Source of the DNA: Frateuria_A yonginensis
GTDB taxonomy: Bacteria > Pseudomonadota > Gammaproteobacteria > Xanthomonadales > Rhodanobacteraceae
Direction: 5' to 3'
Assembly (NCBI RefSeq): GCF_037137055.1
Contig: NZ_JBBBNY010000016.1
Location: forward strand, 1-64,000
DNA: 64,000 bases
Position numbers and translations under genes: made by a program. The notes under the pieces are model-generated. The model did no database searches. It had not been told where the DNA came from and saw only the letters and a program-made list of their open reading frames with translations. Below are positions 47,214 to 56,213 of this stretch, piece after piece (the first letter of the stretch is position 1; every line of letters starts with the position of its first letter).

Positions 47214-47837
47214 TCAGCCTGCCTGGACCGGTGCGTGCCGGCCGGCGAGCACCTGCGCGAGGTCGGCCAGACCAAGCCCGCGCGCGCGCAGCAGCACGGC
47301 GAGATGGAACACGAGGTCGGCCGCTTCGCCCAGCAGGGCCTCGTCGTCCTGCGCCACCGCGGCGAGTGCGGTTTCCACCCCCTCCTCGCCCACCTTCTGG
47401 GCGATGCGTCGCACGCCGCCCTCCAGCAGCCGCGTCGTGTAGCTGCCGGCCGGGCGTTCGGCCGCGCGCTGTGCAACCAGCGCATCCAGCTCGGCCAGGA
47501 ACGCGAGCGGCGGCTGCGCGCCGTCGCCGAAGCAACTGCGCGTGCCACGATGGCAGGTCGGACCGGCCGGCTCGGCCAGCACCAGCAGCGTGTCCGCGTC
47601 GCAGTCGGCCCGCAACGCCCTGACATGCAGCACGTTTCCGGAGCTTTCGCCCTTGGTCCACAACCGCCCCTTGCTGCGGCTGTGGAAGCTCACCAGGCCG
47701 CTGGCGCGCGTGGCCGCCAGCGCCTCGGCATCCATGTAGCCGAGCATCAGCACTTCGCCGGTCAACCAGTGCTGCACGATGGCGGGCACCAGGCCCCCGC
47801 CCTTGCCGAAATCGAGCCCTTCGAGCCCCTCATTCAT
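47214..47837 (-). CDS. hisI: Bifunctional phosphoribosyl-AMP cyclohydrolase / phosphoribosyl-ATP pyrophosphatase
   Basis: A 207-residue HisIE fusion. The HisI half (1-110) has MLGYMDAEALAATRASG, FHSRSKGRLWTKGE and the zinc motif DCDADTLLV with CHRGTRSCF. The HisE half (about 115-207) has RPAGSYTTRLLEGG and QKVGEEGVETALAA. It catalyses steps two and three of histidine synthesis. It is the last gene of the operon. The start at ATG 47837 has GAGGTG upstream. A degenerate REP lies between it and hisF. Confidence 0.95.
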   Translation of the reverse strand: MNEGLEGLDFGKGGGLVPAIVQHWLTGEVLMLGYMDAEALAATRASGLVSFHSRSKGRLWTKGESSGNVLHVRALRADCDADTLLVLAEPAGPTCHRGTRSCFGDGAQPPLAFLAELDALVAQRAAERPAGSYTTRLLEGGVRRIAQKVGEEGVETALAAVAQDDEALLGEAADLVFHLAVLLRARGLGLADLAQVLAGRHAPVQAG

Positions 47838-47890
47838 CACGCCACCTCGTTGGTCGACCGGCTCATCGGCTGGTTCCGGCTGCTTGGTTC

Positions 47891-47961
47891 TGTAGTAGGG
47901 AGCTTGCTCGCGGTTTCTCCCCGCGCACGAAGCAGAAGCGTCTGGCAAGCCCGCTCCGGCA
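47891..47961. repeat. Degenerate REP-like element between hisF and hisIE
   Basis: TGTAGTAGGGAGCTTGCTCGCG and TGGCAAGCCCGCTCC are recognisable but decayed arms of the REP family. Confidence 0.55.
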
Positions 47962-47981
47962 TGGTCGTGGACCCCGCGTCG

Positions 47982-48752
47982 CTAGACGCGCACCGCCACG
48001 CCCTGGCCGGCCAGCCACCGCTTCAGCGCCGGCACCTCGATGACGCCCGAGTGGAACACGCTCGCGGCCAGCGCACCGTCCACGTCGGCGCGCTCGAAGA
48101 CGTCGAGGAAATGCGCCTCAGCCCCGGCGCCGCCGGAGGCGACCAGCGGCACCGTGCAGACGGCGCGCGCCTGCGCCAGCTGTTCCACGTCGTAGCCGCC
48201 GCGTACGCCGTCGCTGCCCATGCAGTTGAGCACGATCTCGCCGGCACCCAGGTGCTGCGCCTCGACGATCCAGTCCAGCGTGCGTCGCGGCAGCGCCTGC
48301 GTGCGGCCGGGGTCGCCGGTGTACTGGCGTACCCGCCACTCGCCGTCGGCATCGCGCAGCGAGTCGACGCCCACCACGACGCACTGCACGCCGAACGCCT
48401 CGGCCAGCTCGCCGATCAGCGCCGGTCGCTCCAGCGCGGGCGAGTTGATCGAGACCTTGTCCGCCCCCGCATGCAGCACCGTGCGCGCGTCTTCGATGCT
48501 GCGGATACCGCCGGCGACGCAGAACGGGATGTCGATGACCTTCGCCACGCGCTCGACCCAGGCCCGGTCCACCGCGCGGCCTTCCGGACTCGCGGTGATG
48601 TCGTAGAACACCAGCTCGTCGGCGCCCGCATCGCGGTAGCGCAGTGCCAGCTCGACGATGCCGCCGACCACCGCGTGATCGCGGAAGCGCACGCCCTTGA
48701 CCACCTGGCCGTCGCGCACGTCCAGGCAGGGGATGATGCGCCGGCTCAGCAT
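47982..48752 (-). CDS. hisF: Imidazole glycerol phosphate synthase, cyclase subunit
   Basis: A 256-residue TIM barrel. It starts MLSRRIIPCLDVRDGQVVKG with the catalytic D11. DITASPEGR, CVAGGIRSIEDA, ADKVSINSPA and the phosphate-binding LVASGGAGAEAHF follow. With HisH it makes imidazole glycerol phosphate and AICAR. ATG 48752 matches family starts. It lies 70 bases after hisA. Confidence 0.96.
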   Translation of the reverse strand: MLSRRIIPCLDVRDGQVVKGVRFRDHAVVGGIVELALRYRDAGADELVFYDITASPEGRAVDRAWVERVAKVIDIPFCVAGGIRSIEDARTVLHAGADKVSINSPALERPALIGELAEAFGVQCVVVGVDSLRDADGEWRVRQYTGDPGRTQALPRRTLDWIVEAQHLGAGEIVLNCMGSDGVRGGYDVEQLAQARAVCTVPLVASGGAGAEAHFLDVFERADVDGALAASVFHSGVIEVPALKRWLAGQGVAVRV

Positions 48753-48822
48753 GGACGGTCCCCGGCAGCTGTCTCCCCCGCGCGCGAGGCTCGGGATGCG
48801 TACGCGACGAATCGGCATGCCT

Positions 48823-49551
48823 TCATGTGGCCAGTGCCCCCGCCAGGGTGAAGCAACCCTCGAGCAAGGCCCGGCCGAGGATCACCCCGCGCGCACCGGC
48901 CTCCCGTGCGGCGCGGATGTCCTGCACTGAGCGCACGCCCCCGGAAGCCTGCACCTCCAGGGCGGGGGCGATCTGCGCCAGGTGGCGGTAGAGCGCCAGG
49001 TTGAAGCCGGCCAGCATGCCGTCGCGGTCGATGTCGGTGCACAGCAGATGGCGCGCGCCGTGTGCCGCGTACCAGGGCGCGAGATCGTCGAGCGTGCGCG
49101 CCTCGGCCCGGGTCCAGCCGGCGCTGGGCAGCATCCAGCGGTCCTCCGACCAGCGCGTGTCCAGCGCGATGGTGAAGCGCTCGCCGCCGTGGCGCGCGAT
49201 CCAGTCGGCGACGCGTTGTGGCTCGCGGATCGCCACGCTGCCCAGCACCACCCGCGAGACGCCGGCATCGAACAGGCGATGCACGTCGGCCACCTTGCGT
49301 ACGCCACCGCCGGCCTGGATCTTGAGCCCACTGCGGGCGACGGCCTCGATCACCGCGAGGTTCGCCAGGCCGCCCTCGCGCGCCCCGTCCAGGTCGACCA
49401 GGTGCAGCCAGCGTGCGCCGGCCGCGGCGTAGGCATGCGCCAGCGCGAGCGGCTCCTGCGCATAGACGGTCTGGCGTGCGTAGTCGCCCTGGGCCAGGCG
49501 TACGACCTGGCCTCCACGCAGGTCGATGGCGGGGATGACGTCGAAGTTCAT
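48823..49551 (-). CDS. hisA: ProFAR isomerase HisA
   Basis: A 242-residue TIM barrel, paralogue of HisF. FDVIPAIDLRGGQVVRLAQGDY has the catalytic Asp near residue 8. IQAGGGVRKVADV and LLCTDIDRDGMLAG (second catalytic Asp) are conserved, and the end is QASGGVRSVQDI. It isomerises ProFAR to PRFAR. The start overlaps the hisH stop (ATGA at 49548-49551). Confidence 0.96.
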   Translation of the reverse strand: MNFDVIPAIDLRGGQVVRLAQGDYARQTVYAQEPLALAHAYAAAGARWLHLVDLDGAREGGLANLAVIEAVARSGLKIQAGGGVRKVADVHRLFDAGVSRVVLGSVAIREPQRVADWIARHGGERFTIALDTRWSEDRWMLPSAGWTRAEARTLDDLAPWYAAHGARHLLCTDIDRDGMLAGFNLALYRHLAQIAPALEVQASGGVRSVQDIRAAREAGARGVILGRALLEGCFTLAGALAT

Positions 49552-50201
49552 AGCGAGAGGAAGTTGCGCAGCAGGCGGGCGCCCACCGCGGCGGAACGCT
49601 CGGGGTGGAACTGCATGCCGAAGAAGTTGCCGCGGCCGATCACCGCGGAGAACGCCTGGCCGTGCTCGGCGCTGGCCAGCGTGTCGTCGCCCACCGGCAC
49701 CGCGTAGCTGTGTACGAAATAGGCCTGCGCGTCGTCCGCCAGCCCGTGCAGCAGCGGATGCGGACGGACCGCGCACAACCGGTTCCAGCCCATGTGCGGC
49801 ACGCGCAGGCCGGGCGACGGCGCCAGCCGGCGCACCGTCGCCGGGAACAGCCCGAGGCAGTCGGTGTCGCCCTCCTCCGAGTGCGCGCACAGCAACTGCA
49901 TGCCCAGGCACACGCCCAGCACGGGCTGGATCAGTCCGCGCAGCAGCTCGACGAGGCCGAGCGCGCGCAGCCGCGCCATCGCCGGGCCGGCGGCGCCCAC
50001 TCCCGGCAGGATCACCTTGCCGGCCGAGCGGATGAGCTGCGGGTCGGCGGTGAGCGGCGCCTCCACGCCCAGCCGCTGCAGGGCGTAGCGCACCGAGCCG
50101 ATGTTGGTGCCACCGGCATCCACCAGCACCACCGGCGGGGAGCCCGGTCTCCTGCTTTCCCCCGGCAGGGCCGCGGACACGGCGGCGGTCGTCGCGTTCA
50201 C
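49548..50201 (-). CDS. hisH: Imidazole glycerol phosphate synthase, glutamine amidotransferase subunit
   Basis: A 217-residue class I amidotransferase. The nucleophile is in GVCLGMQLL near 104, ILPGVGAAGPAM is the loop before it, and the His/Glu pair is in GMQFHPERS. It delivers ammonia to HisF. The start is GTG 50201, whose GTGA overlaps the hisB stop. About 20 extra N-terminal residues (TTAAVSAALPGESRRP) precede the usual start of the domain. Confidence 0.94.
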   Translation of the reverse strand: MNATTAAVSAALPGESRRPGSPPVVLVDAGGTNIGSVRYALQRLGVEAPLTADPQLIRSAGKVILPGVGAAGPAMARLRALGLVELLRGLIQPVLGVCLGMQLLCAHSEEGDTDCLGLFPATVRRLAPSPGLRVPHMGWNRLCAVRPHPLLHGLADDAQAYFVHSYAVPVGDDTLASAEHGQAFSAVIGRGNFFGMQFHPERSAAVGARLLRNFLSL

Positions 50202-51262
50202 AGGGCCCCCTTGGTGCTGGGCAGGTCGCTGCCGTCGCGGCGCACCGCCTGGCGCAGCGTGCGCGCCACCGCCTTGAAGCAGGCCTCGACCATGTGGTGC
50301 GCGTTGTCGCCACGTACCGAGAGGTGCAGGTTGGCGCCCAGCGCCTCGCACAGCGAGCGGAAGAAGTGCGGTACCAGCTCGGTCGGCAGTTCGCCGACCC
50401 GCTCGCGCGGGAAGCCGCCCTCGAACACGAAGTACGCTCGCCCGGAAAGATCCAGCGCGGCGCTGGCGAGCGACTCGTCCATCGGCAGGGTGAAGCCGTA
50501 GCGGCCGATGCCGCGTTTGTCGCCCAGCGCCTGGCGCAGTGCCTGGCCCAGCGCGAGTGCGCAGTCTTCCACGGTGTGGTGTTCGTCCACCCGCGTGTCG
50601 CCCGTGCAGGCGAGCGTCAGCGCGAAGCCGCCGTGCTTGCCGATCTGCTCCAGCATGTGGTCGAAGAAACCCAGTCCGGTATGCGCCACCGGCTCGGCCG
50701 CCCGGTCCAGATCCACGCTCACCTCGATCGAGGTCTCGCGCGTACGGCGCGCGACGGTCGCGATGCGCGGCGCATCCAGCAGCCGGTGCGCGACCTCGTC
50801 CCAGGCCAGCCCGAGCGGTCCGACGCGGAAGCCGCGCACACCCAGGTTGGCGGCCAGTTGCAGGTCGCTCTCGCGGTCGCCGACCACCGCCGACGCGGCC
50901 CGGCTCCAGCGGTCGTCCGCCAGGTAGTGGCGCAGCAGGCCGACGCCCGGCTTGCGGGTGTCCAGGCCCTCGTGCGGAAAGCTGCGATCGACGAGCACCT
51001 CGCGGAACGTGATGCCCTGCGAGGCGAGGATGCGCAGCAGCAGCGCCTGCGGACCACGAAAGTCCTCCTCGGGGAAGCTGGGCGTGCCCAGGCCATCCTG
51101 GTTGGTGACCATGACCAGCTCGTAGCCGGCGGCCACGCAGCGCTGCAGTGCGCCGATCACGCCCGGCAGCAGGTCGAGCTTGGCGTAGCTGTCGATCTGC
51201 TCGTTCGGCGGCTCCACGATCAGGCAGCCGTCACGGTCGACGAAAAGGAGCTTGCGGCTCAT
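50198..51262 (-). CDS. hisB: Bifunctional histidinol-phosphatase / imidazoleglycerol-phosphate dehydratase
   Basis: A 354-residue fusion. The N-terminal HAD phosphatase (1-165) has LFVDRDGCLIVEPP with Asp9 and Asp11, and VVGDRESDLQLAANLG. The C-terminal dehydratase (about 170-354) has FFDHMLEQIGKHGG, DEHHTVEDCALALG and HHMVEACFKAVARTL with the manganese histidines. The fusion is typical of gammaproteobacteria. It catalyses steps 6 and 8. It starts at ATG 51262 after AGGGGG. Confidence 0.96.
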   Translation of the reverse strand: MSRKLLFVDRDGCLIVEPPNEQIDSYAKLDLLPGVIGALQRCVAAGYELVMVTNQDGLGTPSFPEEDFRGPQALLLRILASQGITFREVLVDRSFPHEGLDTRKPGVGLLRHYLADDRWSRAASAVVGDRESDLQLAANLGVRGFRVGPLGLAWDEVAHRLLDAPRIATVARRTRETSIEVSVDLDRAAEPVAHTGLGFFDHMLEQIGKHGGFALTLACTGDTRVDEHHTVEDCALALGQALRQALGDKRGIGRYGFTLPMDESLASAALDLSGRAYFVFEGGFPRERVGELPTELVPHFFRSLCEALGANLHLSVRGDNAHHMVEACFKAVARTLRQAVRRDGSDLPSTKGAL

Positions 51263-51304
51263 GGGCGCCCCCTGACGCCTACGCCACCGTTCCGTGACGG
51301 CAGG

Positions 51305-51381
51305 GCCGAGTTCGCCCGCGACGCTTTCCGACGTGCGTCCAGGGTCGGAACGAGGGCATCGCGGGCGGGCTCGCTCCGGCC
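51305..51381. repeat. Degenerate REP-like element between hisC and hisB
   Basis: TTCGCCCGCGACG and GCATCGCGGGCGGGCTCGCTCC are remnants of the REP arms. It fills most of the 145-base gap, the widest inside the his operon. Confidence 0.5.
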
Positions 51382-51407
51382 CCGCGGACCCGGGCGATAT
51401 GCATCGA

Positions 51408-52466
51408 TCATGGCCGTGCCCCCAGCGTCGCCAGCACGCGGTCGTTCTCCGCCGGGGTGCCCAGCGTGATGCGCAGCGCATCGCCCAGTCCCGGATAGCG
51501 GCGCAGGTCGCGCACCACGATGCCGGCCTCGAACAGGCGCCGGTACGCGGCGCCCGCATCGTCGAAGCGGACGGCCAGGAAGTTGGCCTGCGAAGGCAGC
51601 ACGTCACGCACGCCGGGCAGCCGGCGCAGGGTCGCGCCCATGCGCTCGCGTTCCGCGCACACGGCGGCGATCCGCTCGCGCGCGGCGGCCTGCCCCGGCG
51701 CCGAGAGCGCGGCCAGCGCCGCCGCCACGCAGGGCGACGGCAGCGGATAGGGAGGCATGATCCGGCGCAGCAGCGCGATGACGTCCGCCTGCGCCAGCAG
51801 GCAGCCCACGCGCGCGCCGGCCAGGGCCCAGGCCTTGGACAGCGTTCGCAGCACGGCGAGGTTCTCGTGATGGTCGATCAGGCCGGCCACGCTGCCTGCA
51901 TCGGAAAACTCCACGTAGGCCTCGTCCACCACCAGCAGCGCGCGCCCGGCGAGCGCCCGTGCCAACCGCCGGATCGCCATTGCCGGCACCGGCTGGCCGG
52001 CAGGGTTGTTGGGCGAGCAGACGAACACCAGCTTCACCGCCGGGGTCAGTGCCGCCAGCACCGCATCCACGTCCAGCGTGAAGTCGCCGGCCAGCGGCAC
52101 CTCCACGAGTCCCGCCCCCTGCACCCGCGCGCAGACGGCATACATGCCGAAGGTCGGCGGCTGGACCAGGACCGCGTCCTCGCCCGCGCGACAGAACGCG
52201 CGCACGAGCAGGTCGATCGCCTCGTCGCTGCCGCGCCCGACCAGCACCTGCGCGGCCGCCACGCCGTAGAGCGCGGACAGCGCCTGGATCAGCGCGGCCG
52301 GCTGCGGGTCGGGGTAGCGATGGCAACCCAGCCCCTGGTCGCCGTAGGGCGCCCAGGCCGATTCGTTGGCGTTGAGCAGCACCTGCCCGCCGGCGGCCTC
52401 CATGCGCGCCGAGGAATACGGCACCAGCGCGCGGATCTCCGCGCGCGCCAGATCCAGCACGCTCAT
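51408..52466 (-). CDS. hisC: Histidinol-phosphate aminotransferase
   Basis: A 352-residue fold type I aminotransferase. LLNANESAWAP and HRYPDPQP are near the N-terminus. GRGSDEAIDLL binds the cofactor phosphate, SPNNPAGQ and VVDEAYVEF follow, and the PLP lysine is in RTLSKAWALAGARVG. It makes histidinol phosphate. The start overlaps the hisD stop (ATGA). Confidence 0.96.
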   Translation of the reverse strand: MSVLDLARAEIRALVPYSSARMEAAGGQVLLNANESAWAPYGDQGLGCHRYPDPQPAALIQALSALYGVAAAQVLVGRGSDEAIDLLVRAFCRAGEDAVLVQPPTFGMYAVCARVQGAGLVEVPLAGDFTLDVDAVLAALTPAVKLVFVCSPNNPAGQPVPAMAIRRLARALAGRALLVVDEAYVEFSDAGSVAGLIDHHENLAVLRTLSKAWALAGARVGCLLAQADVIALLRRIMPPYPLPSPCVAAALAALSAPGQAAARERIAAVCAERERMGATLRRLPGVRDVLPSQANFLAVRFDDAGAAYRRLFEAGIVVRDLRRYPGLGDALRITLGTPAENDRVLATLGARP

Positions 52467-53782
52467 GCTTGCGCCTCCGCCGGCGACTCGAGCGCGGCCA
52501 GCCGCAGCGTCACCGCGCGACGGTGCGCTTCGAGCTGCTCCGCCGCGGCCAGCGTCGCGGTACACGGGCCGATCGCCCGCAGGCCGTCGGCGGTGAGCTC
52601 CTGCACGGTGATCTGCTTCTGGAAGCTCACCACCGACACGCCGCTGTAGCTGCGCGCGTAGCCGTAGGTCGGCAGCACGTGGTTGCTGCCGCTGGAGTAA
52701 TCGCCCACCGATTCCGGTGTCCAGGCGCCCAGGAACACCGAGCCTGCGCTTTCCACGCCGGCGAGCAGCGCCCGCGGCGCCGCCACCTGCAGGATCAGGT
52801 GCTCCGGCGCGTAACGGTTGCTCACCGCCAGCGCCTGCTCGAGCGAGCTCACCTCGATCAGGCGGCTGCGCGCCAGCGCCTGGCGCGCGATGTCCGCGCG
52901 CGGCAGGCTCCCGCACTGGCGCGCGATCTCCGCCTCCACCCGGTCCAGCAACGAAGCGGACGGGCTGACCAGCAGCACCTGCGAATCGGGACCGTGCTCG
53001 GCCTGCGACAGCAGGTCCGCCGCGACGAAGGAGGCGTCGGCAGCCGCATCGGCGATCACCAGCACCTCGGACGGGCCGGCGGGCATGTCGATGGCGGCGC
53101 CCTGCGGGTCGATCGATACCTGCAGCTTGGCCTCGGTGACCCAGGCGTTGCCCGGGCCGAACAGCTTGTCGCAGCGGGGCACGCTGGCGGTGCCGTAGGC
53201 CATCGCGGCGATCGCCTGCGCGCCGCCCAGCTTGAACACTCGGTGTGCACCGACCACCCGCGCCGCGAACAGCACGGCCGGGTCGCAGCGCCCGTCCGGC
53301 TGCGCGGGCGAGCACAGCACGATCTCGCCGCAGCCGGCGATGCGCGCCGGCAGGCCCAGCATCAGCGCAGTGGAAGGTAGCGGCGCGCTGCCGGCCGGCA
53401 CGTACAGCCCGACCCGCGCGACTGGCCGCAGCACGCGCTCCACGCGCACGCCCGGCGCGGTGTCCAAGCCGACCGGCTGCGGCGCGGATGCGCGGTGGAA
53501 CGCCTCGATCCGTGCAGCCGCCTCACCGATCGCGGCCTTCAACGCCGGATCCAGCGCGGCCTCGGCTTCGTCCATCTCCGTGGGCGTCGCCTCGAGGCGG
53601 TCCAGGCGACGACCCTCGTAGGCCTCGCTGAAGCGGTACAGCGCATCGTCGCCGTGGCTGCGCACCGCCGCGATGATCCGCGCCACGCCCTCGCGCAGTT
53701 CGTCGCCGCGCGCCTGCGCCGGCCGCGCCAGCGCCTCGGCACGGCCGGCCTCGTCCAGGCGGTTCCAGTCCAGCCGCTTCAT
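52463..53782 (-). CDS. hisD: Histidinol dehydrogenase
   Basis: A 439-residue enzyme. Conserved parts are GLYVPAGSAPLPSTALM, FGPGNAWVTEAK, IDMPAGPSEVLVIAD, DLLSQAEHGPDSQ (zinc ligands) and YAPEHLIL. It performs the last two oxidations to histidine. The start at ATG 53782 overlaps the hisG stop (ATGA). Confidence 0.97.
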   Translation of the reverse strand: MKRLDWNRLDEAGRAEALARPAQARGDELREGVARIIAAVRSHGDDALYRFSEAYEGRRLDRLEATPTEMDEAEAALDPALKAAIGEAAARIEAFHRASAPQPVGLDTAPGVRVERVLRPVARVGLYVPAGSAPLPSTALMLGLPARIAGCGEIVLCSPAQPDGRCDPAVLFAARVVGAHRVFKLGGAQAIAAMAYGTASVPRCDKLFGPGNAWVTEAKLQVSIDPQGAAIDMPAGPSEVLVIADAAADASFVAADLLSQAEHGPDSQVLLVSPSASLLDRVEAEIARQCGSLPRADIARQALARSRLIEVSSLEQALAVSNRYAPEHLILQVAAPRALLAGVESAGSVFLGAWTPESVGDYSSGSNHVLPTYGYARSYSGVSVVSFQKQITVQELTADGLRAIGPCTATLAAAEQLEAHRRAVTLRLAALESPAEAQA

Positions 53783-54675
53783 GCCAGCATCCTCTCCACC
53801 GGCAGCACGAACATCTCGCGCGCGCCGGCCTTCTTGATCTCTTCCAGCTGGCGCCAGCTCACCTCGCCCGCGCACAGCGCCTGCAGCATCACCTGGTCCG
53901 GCTGGCCGGCCAGCGGCAGCAGCGTGGGCTGCGGCCCGCCCGGCAGCAGGCGGGTGATCGCCTCCAGCGAGCCACGCGAGGCCTGCAGCAGCAGCAGGCG
54001 CGACTCGCGCACCTGGATCACCCCGTCGATGCGCTTGAGCAGCAGCCCGACCAGGTCGCCGCGCTCATCGGCCGGCAGCACCTGCGGCCCGACCAGCAGG
54101 GCTTCGCTTTCCAGCAGCACGTCGGTCTCGCGCAGCTGGTTGGCGGCCAACGTGCCACCGCTCTGCACCAGGTCGCAGATCGCGTCGGCGGTACCGAGCC
54201 GCGGTGCGATCTCCACCGAACCGGCCAGGGTCACCACACCCGCATCGATGCCGCGCTCGCGCAGCCAACGGCCGAGCAATCCCGGATACGAAGTCGCGAT
54301 GCGCTTGCCGGCCATGCAGACGGGCCCGGCGTAATCCATCTCCTGTGGCACCGCCAGCGACAGCCGGCAGCGGCCGAAGCCCAGGGCGCGCCACTCCGCA
54401 AGCGCCACCGCGTCCTCGCGTCCGGCCGTGAGCTGGTACTCGTTGAGCACGTTGCGCCCGACGATGCCGAGGTCGCACACGCCCTGCGCGATCAGCCCGG
54501 GAATGTCGTCGTCGCGCACCAGCAGCAGGTCGACCGGTTCGCCCTCGCCGAAGCAGAACAGCTTGTCGCGGCTCTGCCGGAAGGCGAGGCCGCAGCGCAT
54601 GAGCAGGTCCTGCGCCGGCTCGGTCAGCCGGCCGGACTTCTGCATGGCGATGCGCAGACGATCGCGCGGCCTCAT
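53779..54675 (-). CDS. hisG: ATP phosphoribosyltransferase (long form)
   Basis: A 298-residue HisG, long enough to include the C-terminal regulatory ACT-like domain that binds histidine, so no HisZ is needed. RIAMQKSGRL and LLLVRDDDIPGLIAQGVCDLGIVG are in the catalytic part. ATSYPGLLGRWL and the PRPP loop EIAPRLGTADAICDLVQSGGTL follow. It is the committed, feedback-inhibited step. The start overlaps the regulator gene stop (ATGA). Confidence 0.96.
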   Translation of the reverse strand: MRPRDRLRIAMQKSGRLTEPAQDLLMRCGLAFRQSRDKLFCFGEGEPVDLLLVRDDDIPGLIAQGVCDLGIVGRNVLNEYQLTAGREDAVALAEWRALGFGRCRLSLAVPQEMDYAGPVCMAGKRIATSYPGLLGRWLRERGIDAGVVTLAGSVEIAPRLGTADAICDLVQSGGTLAANQLRETDVLLESEALLVGPQVLPADERGDLVGLLLKRIDGVIQVRESRLLLLQASRGSLEAITRLLPGGPQPTLLPLAGQPDQVMLQALCAGEVSWRQLEEIKKAGAREMFVLPVERMLA

Positions 54676-55004
54676 GGCGAGACCTTCGCCAGCTTGCGCT
54701 TGCGCGCCGCGCGCGCCGCCGCCGCAAGGTAGCCGCCGTTGCCCTGATTGAGGAAGCGCGCGACCCGTCCGATGGTGGTGATGCTCACCCCGGTCCGCTC
54801 GTGGATCTCCCGGTAGGACAGTTCCTCCAGCAGGTACGGCACCACCCGCCAGCGGTCCACCAGCGCCTCCAGTTCCGCCGGCGTGCACAGGTCGTGCAGG
54901 AACGCCTGCATCTCGTCCACGTCGCGCAGCGCCAGCAGCGCCTCGCACAGGCTGCGCTCCACCGATTCGCTCGGGGTTTCGGGGTCGATCGCTCGTCGCT
55001 TCAT
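54672..55004 (-). CDS. TrpR-family (YerC/YecD) repressor, likely regulator of the his operon
   Basis: A 110-residue all-helical protein. LCTPAELEALVDRWRVVPYLLE and the helix-turn-helix LSYREIHERTGVSITTIGRV (about 62-81) are typical of the TrpR/YerC family. In xanthomonads a TrpR-type protein placed first in the his operon has been proposed as HisR, a histidine-responsive repressor. Here it is the first gene, overlaps hisG by ATGA, and is preceded by a TrpR-like operator at 55006-55023, so autoregulation of the operon is a strong inference. The tail (RAARKRKLAK) is basic. Confidence 0.88.
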   Translation of the reverse strand: MKRRAIDPETPSESVERSLCEALLALRDVDEMQAFLHDLCTPAELEALVDRWRVVPYLLEELSYREIHERTGVSITTIGRVARFLNQGNGGYLAAAARAARKRKLAKVSP

Positions 55005-55005
55005 C

Positions 55006-55023
55006 GTGCTAATGCGCTAGTAC
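55006..55023 (-). promoter_or_regulatory. TrpR-type operator candidate before the his operon
   Basis: On plus it reads GTGCTAA-TGCG-CTAGTAC. One half is exactly the CTAGTAC half-site of the E. coli trp operator. The other matches at five of seven positions, with the same four-base spacer. It ends one base before the ATG. On minus, TAGAGT at about 55035-55040 could be the -10, placing the operator over the transcription start. Confidence 0.6.
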
Positions 55024-55313
55024 AATGGATCGCACTCTACAGCGGCGGGCGCGATGAGGCAAGGCCCGGATCGCAGCGCGCCATCCGGCCATCAGGATCT
55101 CCCGGCTTCCGGACGCCGGCGCCTGCCGCAAGGCGAGGCCACCGGCGGACAGGGATTCCACTCGTGGCCCCCGCGCGCCTTCGGAACGAGCGGCCGACGG
55201 TGCCGACGCCCCTTGCACAGGGCTTGCCGTCGTCCTTTCCGGGGCGGTTTCGGGCACTATAGGCAGGTGGGACACGCCCGGTTTACCGGTCTTCGACGCG
55301 CCTGGACGGCTTG
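55024..55313. other. Divergent intergenic region between the his operon and the kinase cassette
   Basis: It holds the his promoter at its left end and presumably the promoter of the kinase cassette. ACTATAGG at about 55257 is -10-like, but no -35 fits. No gene seen. Confidence 0.35.
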
Positions 55314-56213
55314 ATGACCAACCGGCGTCGACGGCAGCCCGGCGCAGGCCCCGACGCCGACCTGGAGTCACGGTTCGTTTGCCAGCCCGCGGCTTCTTTT
55401 CGCACTGCAGCGCGTCGGCTGCTGCTACAAAAACCAAGGGCGGTTCGGGATTTGAGTTCTTCCAACGACGACGCTTCCATCGTGCACGAACTGCGCAAGG
55501 CGATCGCCGTGCGCGACGATTTCATCGCGATCGCCGCACACGAGCTGCGCAACCCGATGACGCCCATCGCCGGACAGGTCGAGCTGCTGCTCTCCCGCGC
55601 CCGGCGCGAAGGCGCGTCACCCGCGCTGATCGCGGGCCTGGAGCGGCTGGAACTGGCGATCGCCCATTACCTGCGTCGCGCCACGACCCTGTTGGAGGTT
55701 TCCCGCCTCAATGCGGGGCACATCCGCCTGCAACCTTCCACGTTCGACATGGCCGAGCTCGTCGAACTCATCACGCGGAACTACCAGGTGCTGGCCGAAC
55801 GTGCGGGATCCGTGCTGCAATGCCACGCCGAGCCCCGGGTGGTCGGCACATGGGATCGGCTCTCGAGCGAGCAGGTGCTCGACAACCTGCTCTCGAACGC
55901 GATCCGGTACGGCGCCGGCAAACCCATCCGGGTCGAGCTCGCGCGAGTCGCCGAGGGCATCGTGCTGAAGGTGCGCGATCAGGGCGTCGGCATCCCGGAC
56001 CACGTGCAGGCGCGCATCTTCGAGCGGTTCGAGCGAGGCGGGATGGACCGCACCAGCGGCGGCTTCGGAGTCGGCCTGTGGCTGGTGCGCCAACTGGTCG
56101 AGGCGCAAGGCGGCAGGATCGAGGTCAGGAGCCGGCCGTCCCGGGGCTCGACCTTCGTCGTGCAGTTGCCACGCGACATCACCCCATACCAGCGAGCGGA
56201 CATTTCGCAGTGA
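55314..56213 (+). CDS. Soluble sensor histidine kinase
   Basis: A 299-residue kinase with no transmembrane segment and no recognisable input domain in its first 60 residues. The HisKA domain has the phosphoacceptor His76 in IAAHELRNPMTPIAGQ. The HATPase domain shows the N box LDNLLSNAIRYG, G1 DQGVGIPD, F box IFERFERGG and G2 GGFGVGLWLVRQL. The start is uncertain: ATG 55314 (preceded by TTG at 55311) or a TTG at 55452 that would remove the first 46 residues. The stop overlaps the next start by GTGA, tying it to the KaiC-like ATPase. Confidence 0.88.
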   Translation: MTNRRRRQPGAGPDADLESRFVCQPAASFRTAARRLLLQKPRAVRDLSSSNDDASIVHELRKAIAVRDDFIAIAAHELRNPMTPIAGQVELLLSRARREGASPALIAGLERLELAIAHYLRRATTLLEVSRLNAGHIRLQPSTFDMAELVELITRNYQVLAERAGSVLQCHAEPRVVGTWDRLSSEQVLDNLLSNAIRYGAGKPIRVELARVAEGIVLKVRDQGVGIPDHVQARIFERFERGGMDRTSGGFGVGLWLVRQLVEAQGGRIEVRSRPSRGSTFVVQLPRDITPYQRADISQ

